From: JBARCX01 sp049794535
GTDB taxonomy: Bacteria > Pseudomonadota > Gammaproteobacteria > Xanthomonadales > Rhodanobacteraceae
Reading direction: 5' to 3'
Assembly: GCA_049794535.1 (NCBI GenBank)
Contig: JBARCX010000110.1
Span: 1-35,414 of the forward strand
Length of the DNA: 35,414 nucleotides
In this document: piece by piece, positions 8,009 to 16,859 of the stretch
Numbering within the stretch: position 1 is the stretch's first letter
Layout: every line of letters begins with the position of its first letter
Notes under the pieces: model-generated
Database searches by the model: none
Seen by the model: only the letters and a program-made list of their open reading frames with translations
What the model was told of the DNA's origin: nothing
Made by a program: the position numbers and the translations under genes

Positions 8009-8036
8009 CGTCATCCCGACGCAGGCCGGGATGACG
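8009..8036. repeat. Short hairpin element (REP-like or terminator) between rdgC and aminotransferase
   Basis: CGTCATCCCG (8009-8018) and CGGGATGACG (8027-8036) pair perfectly around ACGCAGGC. It lies between the rdgC start and the 3' end of the aminotransferase gene. The CGTCATCCCG...CGGGATGACG form is, from general memory, often scattered between genes in related genomes, so it may be a dispersed REP-like unit rather than a dedicated terminator. There is no T-run on either side. Confidence 0.55.
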
Positions 8037-8047
8037 ATGTCGTTATG

Positions 8048-9250
8048 TCATTTGGAAACCGCTGCTACCGCCGCAACCACCGCATCGAGGTTCGCGCGAT
8101 TCAGCGCCGCCACGCAGATGCGCCCGGTACCGAGTGCGTATATGGCGTACTCCTCGCGCAACCGGTCGACCTGAGCCTTGCTCAATCCCGAGTAGGAGAA
8201 CATGCCTGCCTGCTTGTTAATGAAGCTGAAATCCGGCGCACCCAAGGCAGCAAGTTTGTCGACCATGCCGGCACGCATCGCGTGGATCCGTTCGCGCATC
8301 TCGCCGAGTTCCTGCTCCCACAGCGCACGCAGTTCCGTGCTGCCAAGGACACCCGCGACCAATGCGCCGCCATGCGTGGCCGGGCTGGAATAATTCGCAC
8401 GGATCGTCTGTTTGATCTTCGAACGCAGCCGCGCCGCTTCGTCACGATCGGCACCGACGAAGGACAGCGCACCCACGCGTTCGCCATACAGCGAGAACGA
8501 CTTCGAGTACGAGTTCGCCACCACGAAGGCATCGATACCGGACTCGGCCAGCAGGCGCACTGCGATCGCATCCGCCTCGGTGCTTTTGTCGAAGCCTTGA
8601 TAGGCCATGTCGACGAACGGCATCAGGTTGCGATCTTTCACCAGCGCGACCACTTGCTTCCACTGCTCGGCGGTCAGGTCCACACCCGTCGGGTTGTGGC
8701 AGCAGGCGTGCAACAGCACCACGGTGCCCGGCTCGAGCTTGCCGAGATCTTCCAGCATGCCGGCGAAATCGAGGCCTCGCGTTTCGGCGTCGTAATAACG
8801 GTAATCGACCAACTCAAAACCAGCGGTGCGGAACACCACGTGATGGTTGCCCCAGCTCGGGTTGCTGATGGCGAGCTTTGCGTTCGCGCCGAATACCTGC
8901 TTCAGCAAGTCCGCGCCCACGCGCAGTGCGCCGCTGCCACCGATGGTTTGCGCGGTGGCCACGCGGCCGGCCGCCAGCAAAGGCGATTCCTCGCCAAACA
9001 GTAATTTTTGCGTCGCCACGTTGTATGCCGGCAGGCCGTCGATCGGCAGGTAGCCGCGCGGCTGCGTATCACGCGCCAACGCCTGCTCGACCTGTTGCAC
9101 GGCCTTCAGCACCGGCACCCGGCCCTGTTCGTCGCTATAAATGCCCACACCGAGATTGATTTTGTTCGGGCGCGGATCAGCGACAAAGGCTTCGGTAAGC
9201 CCAAGGATCGGATCGCCCGGGGCCATTTCAACAGATGCAAATAGGGACAC
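8048..9250 (-). CDS. tyrB: Aromatic amino acid aminotransferase (class I, AspC/TyrB family)
   Basis: 400 residues from GTG 9250. The longer frame to 9472 adds 74 residues absent from the family, while MSLFASVEMAPGDPILGLTEAF aligns with the known N-terminus of AspC/TyrB. Pyridoxal-phosphate Lys250 lies in NSYSKSFSLYGERVGA. PRGYLPIDG (substrate-side loop), CCHNPTGVD and the C-terminal TGRICVAALN (substrate-binding Arg) are all present. It transfers amino groups between aromatic or acidic amino acids and 2-oxoglutarate in the cytosol. It lies downstream of ttcA on the same strand with an 85-bp gap. TyrB versus AspC specificity cannot be settled by eye. Confidence 0.9.
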   Translation of the reverse strand: MSLFASVEMAPGDPILGLTEAFVADPRPNKINLGVGIYSDEQGRVPVLKAVQQVEQALARDTQPRGYLPIDGLPAYNVATQKLLFGEESPLLAAGRVATAQTIGGSGALRVGADLLKQVFGANAKLAISNPSWGNHHVVFRTAGFELVDYRYYDAETRGLDFAGMLEDLGKLEPGTVVLLHACCHNPTGVDLTAEQWKQVVALVKDRNLMPFVDMAYQGFDKSTEADAIAVRLLAESGIDAFVVANSYSKSFSLYGERVGALSFVGADRDEAARLRSKIKQTIRANYSSPATHGGALVAGVLGSTELRALWEQELGEMRERIHAMRAGMVDKLAALGAPDFSFINKQAGMFSYSGLSKAQVDRLREEYAIYALGTGRICVAALNRANLDAVVAAVAAVSK

Positions 9251-9335
9251 GGCTAGTTCTCGACTGTGGGTAAAGGGACTGTAGATCGGTGAAAGCTTGG
9301 ATAGTGAGGCGTGAATAGCATGGATGTATAGACGT

Positions 9336-10202
9336 CTAGTTGCTCTCGGCATCGCCACCGGCAAGCCAATCGCGTGTATCGACACGATCAGCATCTTCGC
9401 GCGCACCGAGCGCTGCGAAGTCGAACAGCTTGCGATCGGCCAACTGAGAGGGTGACACAGACCCGAGCGCACGGAAAATATTCTCGCTACGCCCCGGCTG
9501 CTGTTGCTCCCACTCCGCCAGCATGCGTGAAACCGCCTTGCGCTGCAGATTCTCCTGCGAACCGCATAGGTTGCACGGAATGATCGGGAACTCGCGCTGC
9601 GTCGCGTACTCGGCGATATCGCTTTCCTTGCAGTAGGCCAACGGACGGATCACCACGTGACGGCCATCGTCCGAGCGCAGCTTGGGCGGCATCGCCTTCA
9701 ACTGCGCCTGGTAGAACAGGTTCAAGAAAAACGTACCCAGGATGTCATCCCGATGGTGCCCCAGCGCAATTTTCGTGATGCCGTTGGTTGCCGCCCACTG
9801 GTACAGCGCCCCACGGCGCAGCCGCGAGCACAGGCTGCACATCGTCTTGCCCTCGGGGATCACACGGGTGACCGTGCTGTAGGTGTCCTGCTCGATGATA
9901 TGGAACGGCACGCCGCGCGCAGCCAGATACCCAGGCAGCACGTGCTCGGGAAAATCCGGCTGCTTCTGATCCAGATTCACCGCGATCAACTCGAAATGTA
10001 CCGGCGCTTTCGCCTGGAGCGAGAGCAGCATGTCCAGCAAGGTGTAGGAATCCTTACCGCCGGACAAACACACCATCACCTTGTCGCCGCCTTCGATCAT
10101 ATTGAAGTCGGCAATCGCCTGGCCGACCTGATGACGCAAGCGCTTGGTCAGCTTGCCGGCCTCGTAGGCCTGCTTGCGGATGTTGTCAGGCTGGGCGGAC
10201 AT
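9336..10202 (-). CDS. ttcA: tRNA 2-thiocytidine(32) synthetase TtcA
   Basis: 288 residues. The ATP-pyrophosphatase P-loop SGGKDS is at 47-52. Iron-sulfur ligands are in CSLC (Cys122, Cys125) and CNLC (Cys210; Cys213 adjacent). GHHRDD (148-153) is the conserved adenylation-side motif. TtcA uses a 4Fe-4S cluster and cysteine-desulfurase sulfur to thiolate C32 of certain tRNAs. The gene is divergent from the DUF465 gene, with about 140 bp between them for both promoters. Nothing looks degenerate. Confidence 0.95.
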   Translation of the reverse strand: MSAQPDNIRKQAYEAGKLTKRLRHQVGQAIADFNMIEGGDKVMVCLSGGKDSYTLLDMLLSLQAKAPVHFELIAVNLDQKQPDFPEHVLPGYLAARGVPFHIIEQDTYSTVTRVIPEGKTMCSLCSRLRRGALYQWAATNGITKIALGHHRDDILGTFFLNLFYQAQLKAMPPKLRSDDGRHVVIRPLAYCKESDIAEYATQREFPIIPCNLCGSQENLQRKAVSRMLAEWEQQQPGRSENIFRALGSVSPSQLADRKLFDFAALGAREDADRVDTRDWLAGGDAESN

Positions 10203-10341
10203 AGTTCGGTTCGCGGCGTCGGGTCGGTGGGCTCTAGGATCGGCAGTGATCCGGCGGATGAACCGTTATTGTAGCGGGCCGACCCATGCGGCACCCGGCG
10301 GCGTTACACTTGCGGTCTCGCCCAAGCCGCCGTTATCTGCC

Positions 10342-10548
10342 ATGCAGGCCCAGGATCCCACTCAGATTGCCCATCTACTCGCGGAATTGCGGGTCGAACA
10401 CCGCGATCTGGATACCGCGATCGAGCATCTGGCCAGGGGAATCGGCCGCGACGAGCTGCAGTTGACCCGGATGAAGAAGCGCAAACTGCTGCTGAAGGAC
10501 ACCATCGCGCGTCTGGAAAGCAAACTGATCCCCGATCTCGACGCCTGA
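10342..10548 (+). CDS. YdcH-like DUF465 protein
   Basis: 68 residues from ATG 10342; the longer frame from 10174 runs back into the ttcA promoter and is rejected. It matches the small helical-hairpin DUF465 family: LAELRVEHRDLDTAIEHL in the first helix and LTRMKKRKLLLKDTIARLE in the second, including the family's L-K-K-x-K-L-x-L-K-D pattern. The family is cytosolic and of unknown function. A GNAT acetyltransferase starts 8 bp after its stop, so the two are probably co-transcribed. Confidence 0.85.
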   Translation: MQAQDPTQIAHLLAELRVEHRDLDTAIEHLARGIGRDELQLTRMKKRKLLLKDTIARLESKLIPDLDA

Positions 10549-10556
10549 GCCTGCCG

Positions 10557-11153
10557 ATGCCCCATCTCGTTCCGACGCCCCTGCAAGACGAATACGTCCT
10601 GCTCGAACCGCTCACGCTCGATCACGTTCCCGCACTGGAAGCCGCCGCCGCTGACGGCGAGCTCTGGAATCTGTGGTTCACCAGCGCACCACCACCGGGC
10701 CACGCACAGGCCTACGTGGAGAAAGCGCTGGCCGGCCTTGCCGACAACCAGATGCTGCCCTTCGCAGTACGCGAGAAAAGCAGCGGCGAGATCGTCGGTA
10801 CCACGCGCTTCTACGATTTCGTGCGGGAATTGCCACGCCTCGCGATCGGCTATACCTGGTACGCCAAGCGTTGGCAGAAAAGCCATCTCAACACCGCCTG
10901 CAAGCGCCTGCTACTGAAGCATGCCTTTGAATCGCTGGACTGCGTGGCGGTGGAATTCCACACCGATCGCAGCAACCTTGATTCGCAACGGGCTATCGAG
11001 CGTCTCGGCGCACAACGCGAAGGTGTGTTGCGCTCCCACAAGCGCCGCCCCGATGGCAGCCTGCGCGATACCGTCTGCTATTCCATTCTCAACCGCGAAT
11101 GGCCGGATGTGAATCGCTGGCTGGATATGCGACTGAAGCGGCTTACGGCGTAA
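10557..11153 (+). CDS. GNAT N-acetyltransferase, RimJ/RimL-like
   Basis: 198 residues. Typical RimL-type layout: a start with VLLEPLTLDHVPALEAAA, the central strand GEIVGTTRFYDF, the acetyl-CoA region IGYTWYAKRWQKSHLNTACKR (94-114, in place of the Q/RxxGxG/A loop) and the late N-x-x-S-x-x-x-I-E-x-L-G motif (NLDSQRAIERLG). It probably acetylates an N-terminus or small amine; the substrate is unknown. The canonical Gly residues of the CoA pyrophosphate loop are weak here (QKSHLN), as in many proteins of this subgroup. It converges with pssA across a shared hairpin. Confidence 0.85.
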   Translation: MPHLVPTPLQDEYVLLEPLTLDHVPALEAAAADGELWNLWFTSAPPPGHAQAYVEKALAGLADNQMLPFAVREKSSGEIVGTTRFYDFVRELPRLAIGYTWYAKRWQKSHLNTACKRLLLKHAFESLDCVAVEFHTDRSNLDSQRAIERLGAQREGVLRSHKRRPDGSLRDTVCYSILNREWPDVNRWLDMRLKRLTA

Positions 11154-11180
11154 AAACAGTAGGGACCTGGGATAGGTCCC
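11152..11180 (-). terminator. Terminator of pssA (minus strand)
   Basis: GGGACCT 11162-11168 and AGGTCCC 11174-11180 form a perfect 7-bp stem with a 5-nt loop. On the minus strand a run of five T (A-run 11152-11156 on plus) follows five nt after the stem. It sits just past the pssA stop and also overlaps the end of the acetyltransferase gene. Confidence 0.65.
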
Positions 11181-11187
11181 ATCACAC

Positions 11188-12597
11188 CTAAAGCAACCGA
11201 TTAACCAACCGATCCAGGCGCACACGGCTTAGTCGTCGCAGCAAGCGACGCACCTCCGGCGGGTACTGCCGCGGGCTCTGCAGCGTGTGGTAATCGGCCA
11301 GCCGTGTGGCATGCCCACAGAGTGCAGCCCACTCGGCACGGTGCTGCTCCAGCAGCAGGTGCGCCGGATCGCGCAACAGCAGGCCATTCTCCAGATCCAG
11401 CGCCCATGCACGCGGGTTGAGGTTGTTGCCGGTCAGCACCGCGGCCTCGTCGTCCACGAACAGGCCTTTCAGGTGATAGGTGTTATCACCATCGCGCCAT
11501 AGATGAATATTGAGCTGGCCACTGGCGATCTGTCGGTGATGCGCACGCGCGAAGCGACGCAGATTGCCCTCATACAGGTAGGGCAATAGACCGATAGTTC
11601 GGAAGGGCTGCTCGGGTGGAATGTAGAAATCGTTGGCGGTCTTGTCACCGACCATGATGTCGATCACGCAGCCACGTCGTAGCAACTGACCCAGCACCGT
11701 GCGCACTGGTCGCGGCAGATTGAAGTACGGCGTCAGCAGCACGACCTTACGGCGCGCACTGCGTAAGAGCGCCAGCAAGGTATCGTTGAGTTGATTGTCG
11801 GTACGGCCAAAACCAAGCAGCGGCGTCACTGCCACCATGCCATCCCGCAGCGAGTCATGCGGCACGTCGTAACGTGCCTGCTGCAGCTGCTGGCGGAAAT
11901 TTCGGATCGCTCCAGACAGGCTTCGCGTGCTCGGCACATGCGCCGCATTCGCCACATTGAGGCGGCACACCGCTTCGCTGGCATGAAAATAACGCCGCAC
12001 GAAATCGGCCATGCTGTCGGCCAATGCACGGTCACGTATCACATGGTAGCGATCGAGCCGATAGCGCTCATGCTGTGCCAGATAAACATCATTGAGACTG
12101 GCACCGCTGTAGATCACGCAGTCGTCGAACACAAAGCCTTTCAAATGCAGCACGCCGAACAGCTCGCGGTTCTGCACTGGCACGCCGTAGATCGCCACGC
12201 CATCGCCATAGCGCAAGGCATACTCGCGATACATCGCTGCATTACCGGCGCAGTGCGCCTTGCCAATCAGGCCACGCTGGGCACGATGCCAATCCACGAA
12301 CAGCGAAATCTGCAACGTTGGGTGCCGTGCATGAGCGGCGTACAGCGCATCAAGCAGCTCCCGCCCCGCATCGTCGTCTTGCAGATACAACGCCACGATC
12401 ACAATGCGCTGCGTCGCTTGCGCGATCTGCTGCAGCAGCTCCTGCCGGAATGCCGCAGGCCCCTGCACCACCTCGATCGCCTCGGCCGGCACCGCAAAAC
12501 GCGGCAAAGCCTCCAACAGCGCCGAGGCTTTGGGCCTGCGCAGCGGCGAGACGATGCGGCGCGCAATACGCTGCGGCGTGCTAATCAGCTTGTTCAT
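11188..12597 (-). CDS. pssA: CDP-diacylglycerol-serine O-phosphatidyltransferase (phospholipase D type)
   Basis: 469 residues from ATG 12597; a second possible start lies 15 bp upstream. Two PLD half-sites are present: HLKGFVFDD (His151, Lys153) with YSGASLNDVYL, and YHLKGLFVDD (His375, Lys377) with TGNNLNPRAWALDLENG. The whole closely follows E. coli PssA (451 residues), including DRYHVIRDRALAD. The enzyme makes phosphatidylserine, the precursor of phosphatidylethanolamine, at the inner membrane surface. The gene is monocistronic, ending at its own hairpin. Confidence 0.92.
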   Translation of the reverse strand: MNKLISTPQRIARRIVSPLRRPKASALLEALPRFAVPAEAIEVVQGPAAFRQELLQQIAQATQRIVIVALYLQDDDAGRELLDALYAAHARHPTLQISLFVDWHRAQRGLIGKAHCAGNAAMYREYALRYGDGVAIYGVPVQNRELFGVLHLKGFVFDDCVIYSGASLNDVYLAQHERYRLDRYHVIRDRALADSMADFVRRYFHASEAVCRLNVANAAHVPSTRSLSGAIRNFRQQLQQARYDVPHDSLRDGMVAVTPLLGFGRTDNQLNDTLLALLRSARRKVVLLTPYFNLPRPVRTVLGQLLRRGCVIDIMVGDKTANDFYIPPEQPFRTIGLLPYLYEGNLRRFARAHHRQIASGQLNIHLWRDGDNTYHLKGLFVDDEAAVLTGNNLNPRAWALDLENGLLLRDPAHLLLEQHRAEWAALCGHATRLADYHTLQSPRQYPPEVRRLLRRLSRVRLDRLVNRLL

Positions 12598-12700
12598 GGG
12601 CCTCGGATACATGAATCACAGCGGGACATGATGGCAAACCCGCCGGCTACACGCGACATCTTGCCAATAATCCAAATTCCAGGCAGCCGCAGACAGGCAT

Positions 12701-13483
12701 CTAAAAACGCCGTATCACATGCCACAAAATGAATAGGGCCATCGCGACAATGGCTGCGGCGAAGACGCGATTCAACGCACCGCGGGTCCGTGCCAAACGG
12801 TGTGCGCCTAGCGCACCGAGCCAGCCGCCAGCGAAGCCGCCGCCGATGAATTCGGCCGCAATACGCCAGTCGACCCATCCCGATGCCGCATAGTTGGCCG
12901 CGGTGGTCAGGCCGAACGCGCCTACCGCCAGCAACGCCGAGCCGATCGCCTGGATGATTTCCAGCCGACCCGCGAGCATCAGTCCCGGCACCACCAGAAA
13001 GCCGCCACCGATGCCGAAGAAGCCCGCCAAGCCGCCAGCGGCAAACCCCGTGCTGCTCAGCCGCGGGATCAGGTGTGGCATTGGGGCTGCATCTCCCACG
13101 CGAGCTGCGCGTGGGCGCAGCATCAGTGCAGCTACCACCAGCATCAATATCGCGAACAACAGCAGTAAGCGCTGCCCGTCCATCCATTTACCGAGGCTGG
13201 AACCCGCGTAGGCGCCCAGCATGCCGGCTACCGCGAATATCGCGGCTTCCTTCCAGCGCACGTGACCAGCACGCGCATGCGGTATCAGGTTGGCGAACGC
13301 ACTGATCGATACCGCCAGTGCGCTGGTGCCGATGGCCAGGTGCGGATCATGCAGGCCAACGACGTACAACATCAGCGGCATGGCGAGGATGGAACCACCG
13401 CCGCCAATCAGCGCGAGCGAGAAGCCCACGAACGAGCCACAGATGATGGCGAGCACGTCTTGCAGGGCGAAGGTGATGGGCAT
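12701..13483 (-). CDS. TauE/SafE-family membrane exporter
   Basis: 260 residues, about eight transmembrane segments in two related halves. The N-terminal repeat contains SLALIGGGGSILAMPLML and the C-terminal repeat GFFGIGGGFLVVPGLML, the glycine-rich signature of the TauE/SafE (DUF81) family. Members are thought to move sulfonates, sulfite or related organic anions across the inner membrane. ATG 13483 lies 39 bp after the aaeA-like stop, so it probably belongs to the same operon as the aromatic acid efflux genes. The cargo here is an inference from that neighbourhood. Confidence 0.85.
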   Translation of the reverse strand: MPITFALQDVLAIICGSFVGFSLALIGGGGSILAMPLMLYVVGLHDPHLAIGTSALAVSISAFANLIPHARAGHVRWKEAAIFAVAGMLGAYAGSSLGKWMDGQRLLLLFAILMLVVAALMLRPRAARVGDAAPMPHLIPRLSSTGFAAGGLAGFFGIGGGFLVVPGLMLAGRLEIIQAIGSALLAVGAFGLTTAANYAASGWVDWRIAAEFIGGGFAGGWLGALGAHRLARTRGALNRVFAAAIVAMALFILWHVIRRF

Positions 13484-13522
13484 GGATGAAGCCTAACGCC
13501 TCACCCATGCCACGCCATAGCG

Positions 13523-14533
13523 TCAGCTGCCCGGTGCGTGCGGCTTGACCTCGATGGTGGCGGTCATGCCTGCAGCAAGCACCATATTGGCCGGCAGCTG
13601 CGTTGTGTCGATTGCGATGCGCACCGGCACTCGCTGCGCCAACCGTACCCAGTTGAAAGTGGGATTGACGTTGGCCAGCAAATCCGCGCCGGTCGGGTTA
13701 TCACCATCGGTGATACCGCGTGCTACGCCGGTGATGGTGCCCTTGAGGTGCGTACCACCGCTCATCAGGCGGATATCCACCGGATCACCCACGCGCAGCT
13801 GAGGCAACTTGGTCTCTTCGAAGTAGCCGTAGATGTAGTAGCTGTGGCTATCGATCAACGCCATGCGCGGAGAGCCTGTGCTGGCGTAGTCACCCACACG
13901 CACATCCAGGTTGGTGACGTAGCCGTCCGCCGGCGCACGCACGTCGGTACGAGCAAGGTTGAGCTTGGCGGTATTCACCTGCACTTGCGCCTGTTCGACC
14001 GCGGCAAGTGCAACCTGCACACCGGCGCCGGCCTGGTTGCGCGAGGCTTGCGCCTGCTGCAAGCCTGCCTCGGCGTTGTGAGCCGTTGCGACAGCGTTCT
14101 GTCGATCTTCAGTGGAGATCACGCTGTCCTGCCCCATCTTCAGGCGGCGCTCGGCTTGCGCGCTATACATCTCGAACTCGGACTTGCGCCCAGCTATTGC
14201 TGCCTCGGCAGCGGCAGTACCTGCGCCGGCAGCGCGCGCACTGGCTTCGGCCGCAGCGAGATTGGCTTCGGCCTGCTGCAACGCGAGGATGTAGCGATCT
14301 TGATCGATCACCATCAATACATCGCCTTTGTGCACGAACTGGTTGTCCGTGACTTTCAGCGCTGAGACCAGACCAGATACGTCCGGCGCGATTCGCACCA
14401 CGTCGGCACGCACGCGACCATCGCGAGTCCATGGCGAATACAGGTAGTGCTTCCACAAGGCGTGGCCTAGCAGGGCGGCGATCACCACTACTACGGCGGT
14501 CAATAGGAAGCGCAGCAACGATTGTTTATTCAT
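13523..14533 (-). CDS. HlyD-family periplasmic adaptor, AaeA-like
   Basis: 336 residues. One transmembrane segment at about 9-27, then YSPWTRDGRVRADVVRIAPDVSG (32-54; lipoyl half), a long Ala/Gln-rich helical hairpin (80-190), and LARTDVRAPADGYVTNLDVRVG, the second lipoyl half. The YTDDAYVRAD/SPWTRDGRVRAD form is typical of EmrA/AaeA-type adaptors that serve inner-membrane exporters. With the FUSC pump and DUF1656 protein upstream it completes an AaeXAB-like set for export of hydroxylated aromatic acids. No outer-membrane channel gene lies in the cluster. Confidence 0.88.
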   Translation of the reverse strand: MNKQSLLRFLLTAVVVVIAALLGHALWKHYLYSPWTRDGRVRADVVRIAPDVSGLVSALKVTDNQFVHKGDVLMVIDQDRYILALQQAEANLAAAEASARAAGAGTAAAEAAIAGRKSEFEMYSAQAERRLKMGQDSVISTEDRQNAVATAHNAEAGLQQAQASRNQAGAGVQVALAAVEQAQVQVNTAKLNLARTDVRAPADGYVTNLDVRVGDYASTGSPRMALIDSHSYYIYGYFEETKLPQLRVGDPVDIRLMSGGTHLKGTITGVARGITDGDNPTGADLLANVNPTFNWVRLAQRVPVRIAIDTTQLPANMVLAAGMTATIEVKPHAPGS

Positions 14534-14542
14534 GGCAATAAC

Positions 14543-14743
14543 TCAGCTAAGCAACAGCAGTCCGGCGGCGCCGAACAGGCAGGCAAACAGGGCAAGACGG
14601 AACAACGATGGATGCCACACATAACGGTAGAGGCCGTAGCGACCGATGACCGCATCAACCAGCCCCATCAGCAGCAGGCAACCGGCAAAGACCAACAACA
14701 GGCCGGGTATCAATACACCGGAAAAAGCAATTTCACGTGGCAT
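14543..14743 (-). CDS. DUF1656 small membrane protein, AaeX-like
   Basis: 66 residues from ATG 14743; the longer frame to 14872 lies inside the FUSC gene. The start MPREIAFSGVLIPGLLLVFA, two hydrophobic segments (about 9-28 and 46-64) and the central W-H-P-x-L-F-R-x-A motif are typical of DUF1656. Its start overlaps the FUSC stop by 11 bp and its stop lies 9 bp before the HlyD-family gene, so it is translationally coupled. In E. coli the role of AaeX is unknown; it always sits in this position. Confidence 0.87.
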   Translation of the reverse strand: MPREIAFSGVLIPGLLLVFAGCLLLMGLVDAVIGRYGLYRYVWHPSLFRLALFACLFGAAGLLLLS

Positions 14744-16856
14744 GCGCGGGCTCCAATGGCGTTGGCATATAGATCGCCAACGGCGATTCGTCATCATGCA
14801 AGGCGCTGCGCAATTGATGCAGCAGCGGCCGTATCGGCAGGCCATCCATGCCCGTCTGTGCGCATATGGCAAGGGCGCGCTCTACGGCCTGATCGGCCAA
14901 CGCCCAATTCGCCGCACTGCGCTGCCGGTATAGCTGCGCCACACGCTGTATCGCCAGCTGTGCAGGCACTTTGGCATCGGCACTGAGTGTGCTGTGCTGC
15001 AGCTGTTGGCGCAGCTCGATCAGCGCGCGGCCGCTCTCATGTACCGTCAACGCCCATGCCAACAAACTGCGCGCTTCATCACTGCCAGGATGGGTATGCG
15101 CGACCACCTGCTGGAACAGGTCACGGCTGACGCTTTCGAAGCGCCACACCAAACCTTCCAGCGGCGCCGTGGCGGCCAGCACAACCTGTTCGCGCAAGCT
15201 GCGCAGCTGACGCTCCCGCTGCCACAGGCTACCGGTTACAGCGGGTATGACCATGAAAGCCATGCCCGTGAGTAACACTCCCACCAGCTGCGCAATCATG
15301 TCGTTGAGGAAATGCACCGGGTCGTACACCATCGGATTCTTGAGTGCGAGGATGTATACGAAGCCAATCGAATAGCCGGCGCCGACGCTGGTCCACTGCG
15401 CATGCGTATTGAGATACGGCCCGATCAGCATGAACGGCAACGTCGCCGTGATCAGCATGATGAAGCTGTCGCTACCAGGCAACATCCAGAACGTGGTGAT
15501 GAATGCAGCGAGCATGCCGGCTGCATAGCCAAGCAACGTCGTCACGGTGGTGTTGATCGGCTTCGGCGAGGCGGCGAACAGGCCACTAAAAATAGTCGCG
15601 ATCAACATCGCGCTGGCACCGAATGGCCAACTGCTCATCAGCCAGAACGCGCTCAGTGTGGTCATGGTGAGGAACGTGCGGAGCACCGTGACTCCTGCGC
15701 CGGCGTAGTCATTGCCACGCCGAAAATGCACACGCTCCACGCTGCCCCGTACCTGTCCATGGCGCAGCGCATCTTCCAACGTGGTGAACTCGAGCAGCTC
15801 GCCAGCAAAGCGCTGTATCAGTGTTGCGCCGGTATCGAATTCGAGCTGACTTGCGTTATCCGACAACTCCGCGCGCAGCTCCATCGCCCGCGCAGGTAAG
15901 GCATCCGCACACTCGCGCAGGCGTGGCGCCAATACAGCAGGGTCGTGCTGCTGCTCAGCCACTTCCGGTGCCAACGCCATGCCGATAGGCCGGTACAGCG
16001 CGATCAAGGCATCGACCACCCTGGTTTGCCCACCGCGCTGTTGTCGATTGATCAGGTGATGCAGCGACTGGAAGCTGGTCGAAGCCGCCATGTAGCGTTG
16101 GTTGAGTAGCCGCATGCGAATACTGCGGGCGCGAACCTCCGGATCTTCGAAGATCACCGCCGCGCGCATATCTTCCAACTGCACCGCGGTTCGCACGAAG
16201 CGAAGATGCGCCTGCTCCATATCGGCACGTGCAATGACACCACCGGTACTGTCGCGCACAAAATCGATGAACTGCGCAAACTGCGCACGCGCACTCTGTC
16301 GCAGCACATTGCGCAGACGATCCGGAAACACCAGGTCGCTGATGACGCCCGCCACCAGGATGCCCAACATCACCTCGCTCACGCGCATCACCGTCGAATC
16401 GAACACACCGAGCGGATGGTTCGCCACCGGCAAGGTCACGATCGCCGCGGTATAGCCCGCAAGCACGAAGCCGTACGACATGAAGTTGCGATAAAGCAAC
16501 GCGCCGCCTGCGCAGAGCGCCACCCACAGCGACAAACAGAACAGAAACAGCTCGCGCTGCTGTGGAAACAGGCACAGTAACGCCAGCCCGAACAGGCTGC
16601 CGGTCAAGGTGCCGATGGCGCGGTAGAAACTCTTGGCGAGCACCATGCCGCTTTGCGGATGCATCACGATCGCCACCGTGATCATGGTGGTCGACGGCTG
16701 CTCCAGTTGCAGCCACATCGCCAACCATGCCGCGAGGTACATCGCCAGCAAGGTCTTGCCGACGAAGAGCCAGGAATGGCCTTCGCCAGCGAATAGCTCA
16801 CCCAGACGCGCCCAGCGCCGCGGTGCCTGCACCGTTTCAGTAACTACTGCCGACAT
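14733..16856 (-). CDS. FUSC-family inner-membrane exporter, AaeB-like
   Basis: 707 residues. An N-terminal membrane block (about 30-175, with QPSTTMITVAIVMHPQSG, characteristic of FUSC/AaeB), a cytosolic helical stretch (190-370), a second membrane block (about 385-540), and a C-terminal cytosolic tail. This double FUSC layout is that of AaeB (p-hydroxybenzoate efflux) and YccS-like proteins. It is the energised pump of the set, with AaeA-like and AaeX-like partners directly downstream and MarR 3 bp upstream. Length and layout are complete; no lesion seen. Cargo is probably aromatic carboxylates or other weak acids, by analogy. Confidence 0.88.
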   Translation of the reverse strand: MSAVVTETVQAPRRWARLGELFAGEGHSWLFVGKTLLAMYLAAWLAMWLQLEQPSTTMITVAIVMHPQSGMVLAKSFYRAIGTLTGSLFGLALLCLFPQQRELFLFCLSLWVALCAGGALLYRNFMSYGFVLAGYTAAIVTLPVANHPLGVFDSTVMRVSEVMLGILVAGVISDLVFPDRLRNVLRQSARAQFAQFIDFVRDSTGGVIARADMEQAHLRFVRTAVQLEDMRAAVIFEDPEVRARSIRMRLLNQRYMAASTSFQSLHHLINRQQRGGQTRVVDALIALYRPIGMALAPEVAEQQHDPAVLAPRLRECADALPARAMELRAELSDNASQLEFDTGATLIQRFAGELLEFTTLEDALRHGQVRGSVERVHFRRGNDYAGAGVTVLRTFLTMTTLSAFWLMSSWPFGASAMLIATIFSGLFAASPKPINTTVTTLLGYAAGMLAAFITTFWMLPGSDSFIMLITATLPFMLIGPYLNTHAQWTSVGAGYSIGFVYILALKNPMVYDPVHFLNDMIAQLVGVLLTGMAFMVIPAVTGSLWQRERQLRSLREQVVLAATAPLEGLVWRFESVSRDLFQQVVAHTHPGSDEARSLLAWALTVHESGRALIELRQQLQHSTLSADAKVPAQLAIQRVAQLYRQRSAANWALADQAVERALAICAQTGMDGLPIRPLLHQLRSALHDDESPLAIYMPTPLEPAHAT

Positions 16857-16859
16857 GTT

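Noticed and set aside
8000..9004. 334-residue plus-strand open frame
   Set aside because: Antisense shadow of the aminotransferase. His/Arg/Gln-rich composition typical of a reverse-frame translation.
11791..12732. 313-residue plus-strand open frame
   Set aside because: Antisense to pssA; no domain recognised.
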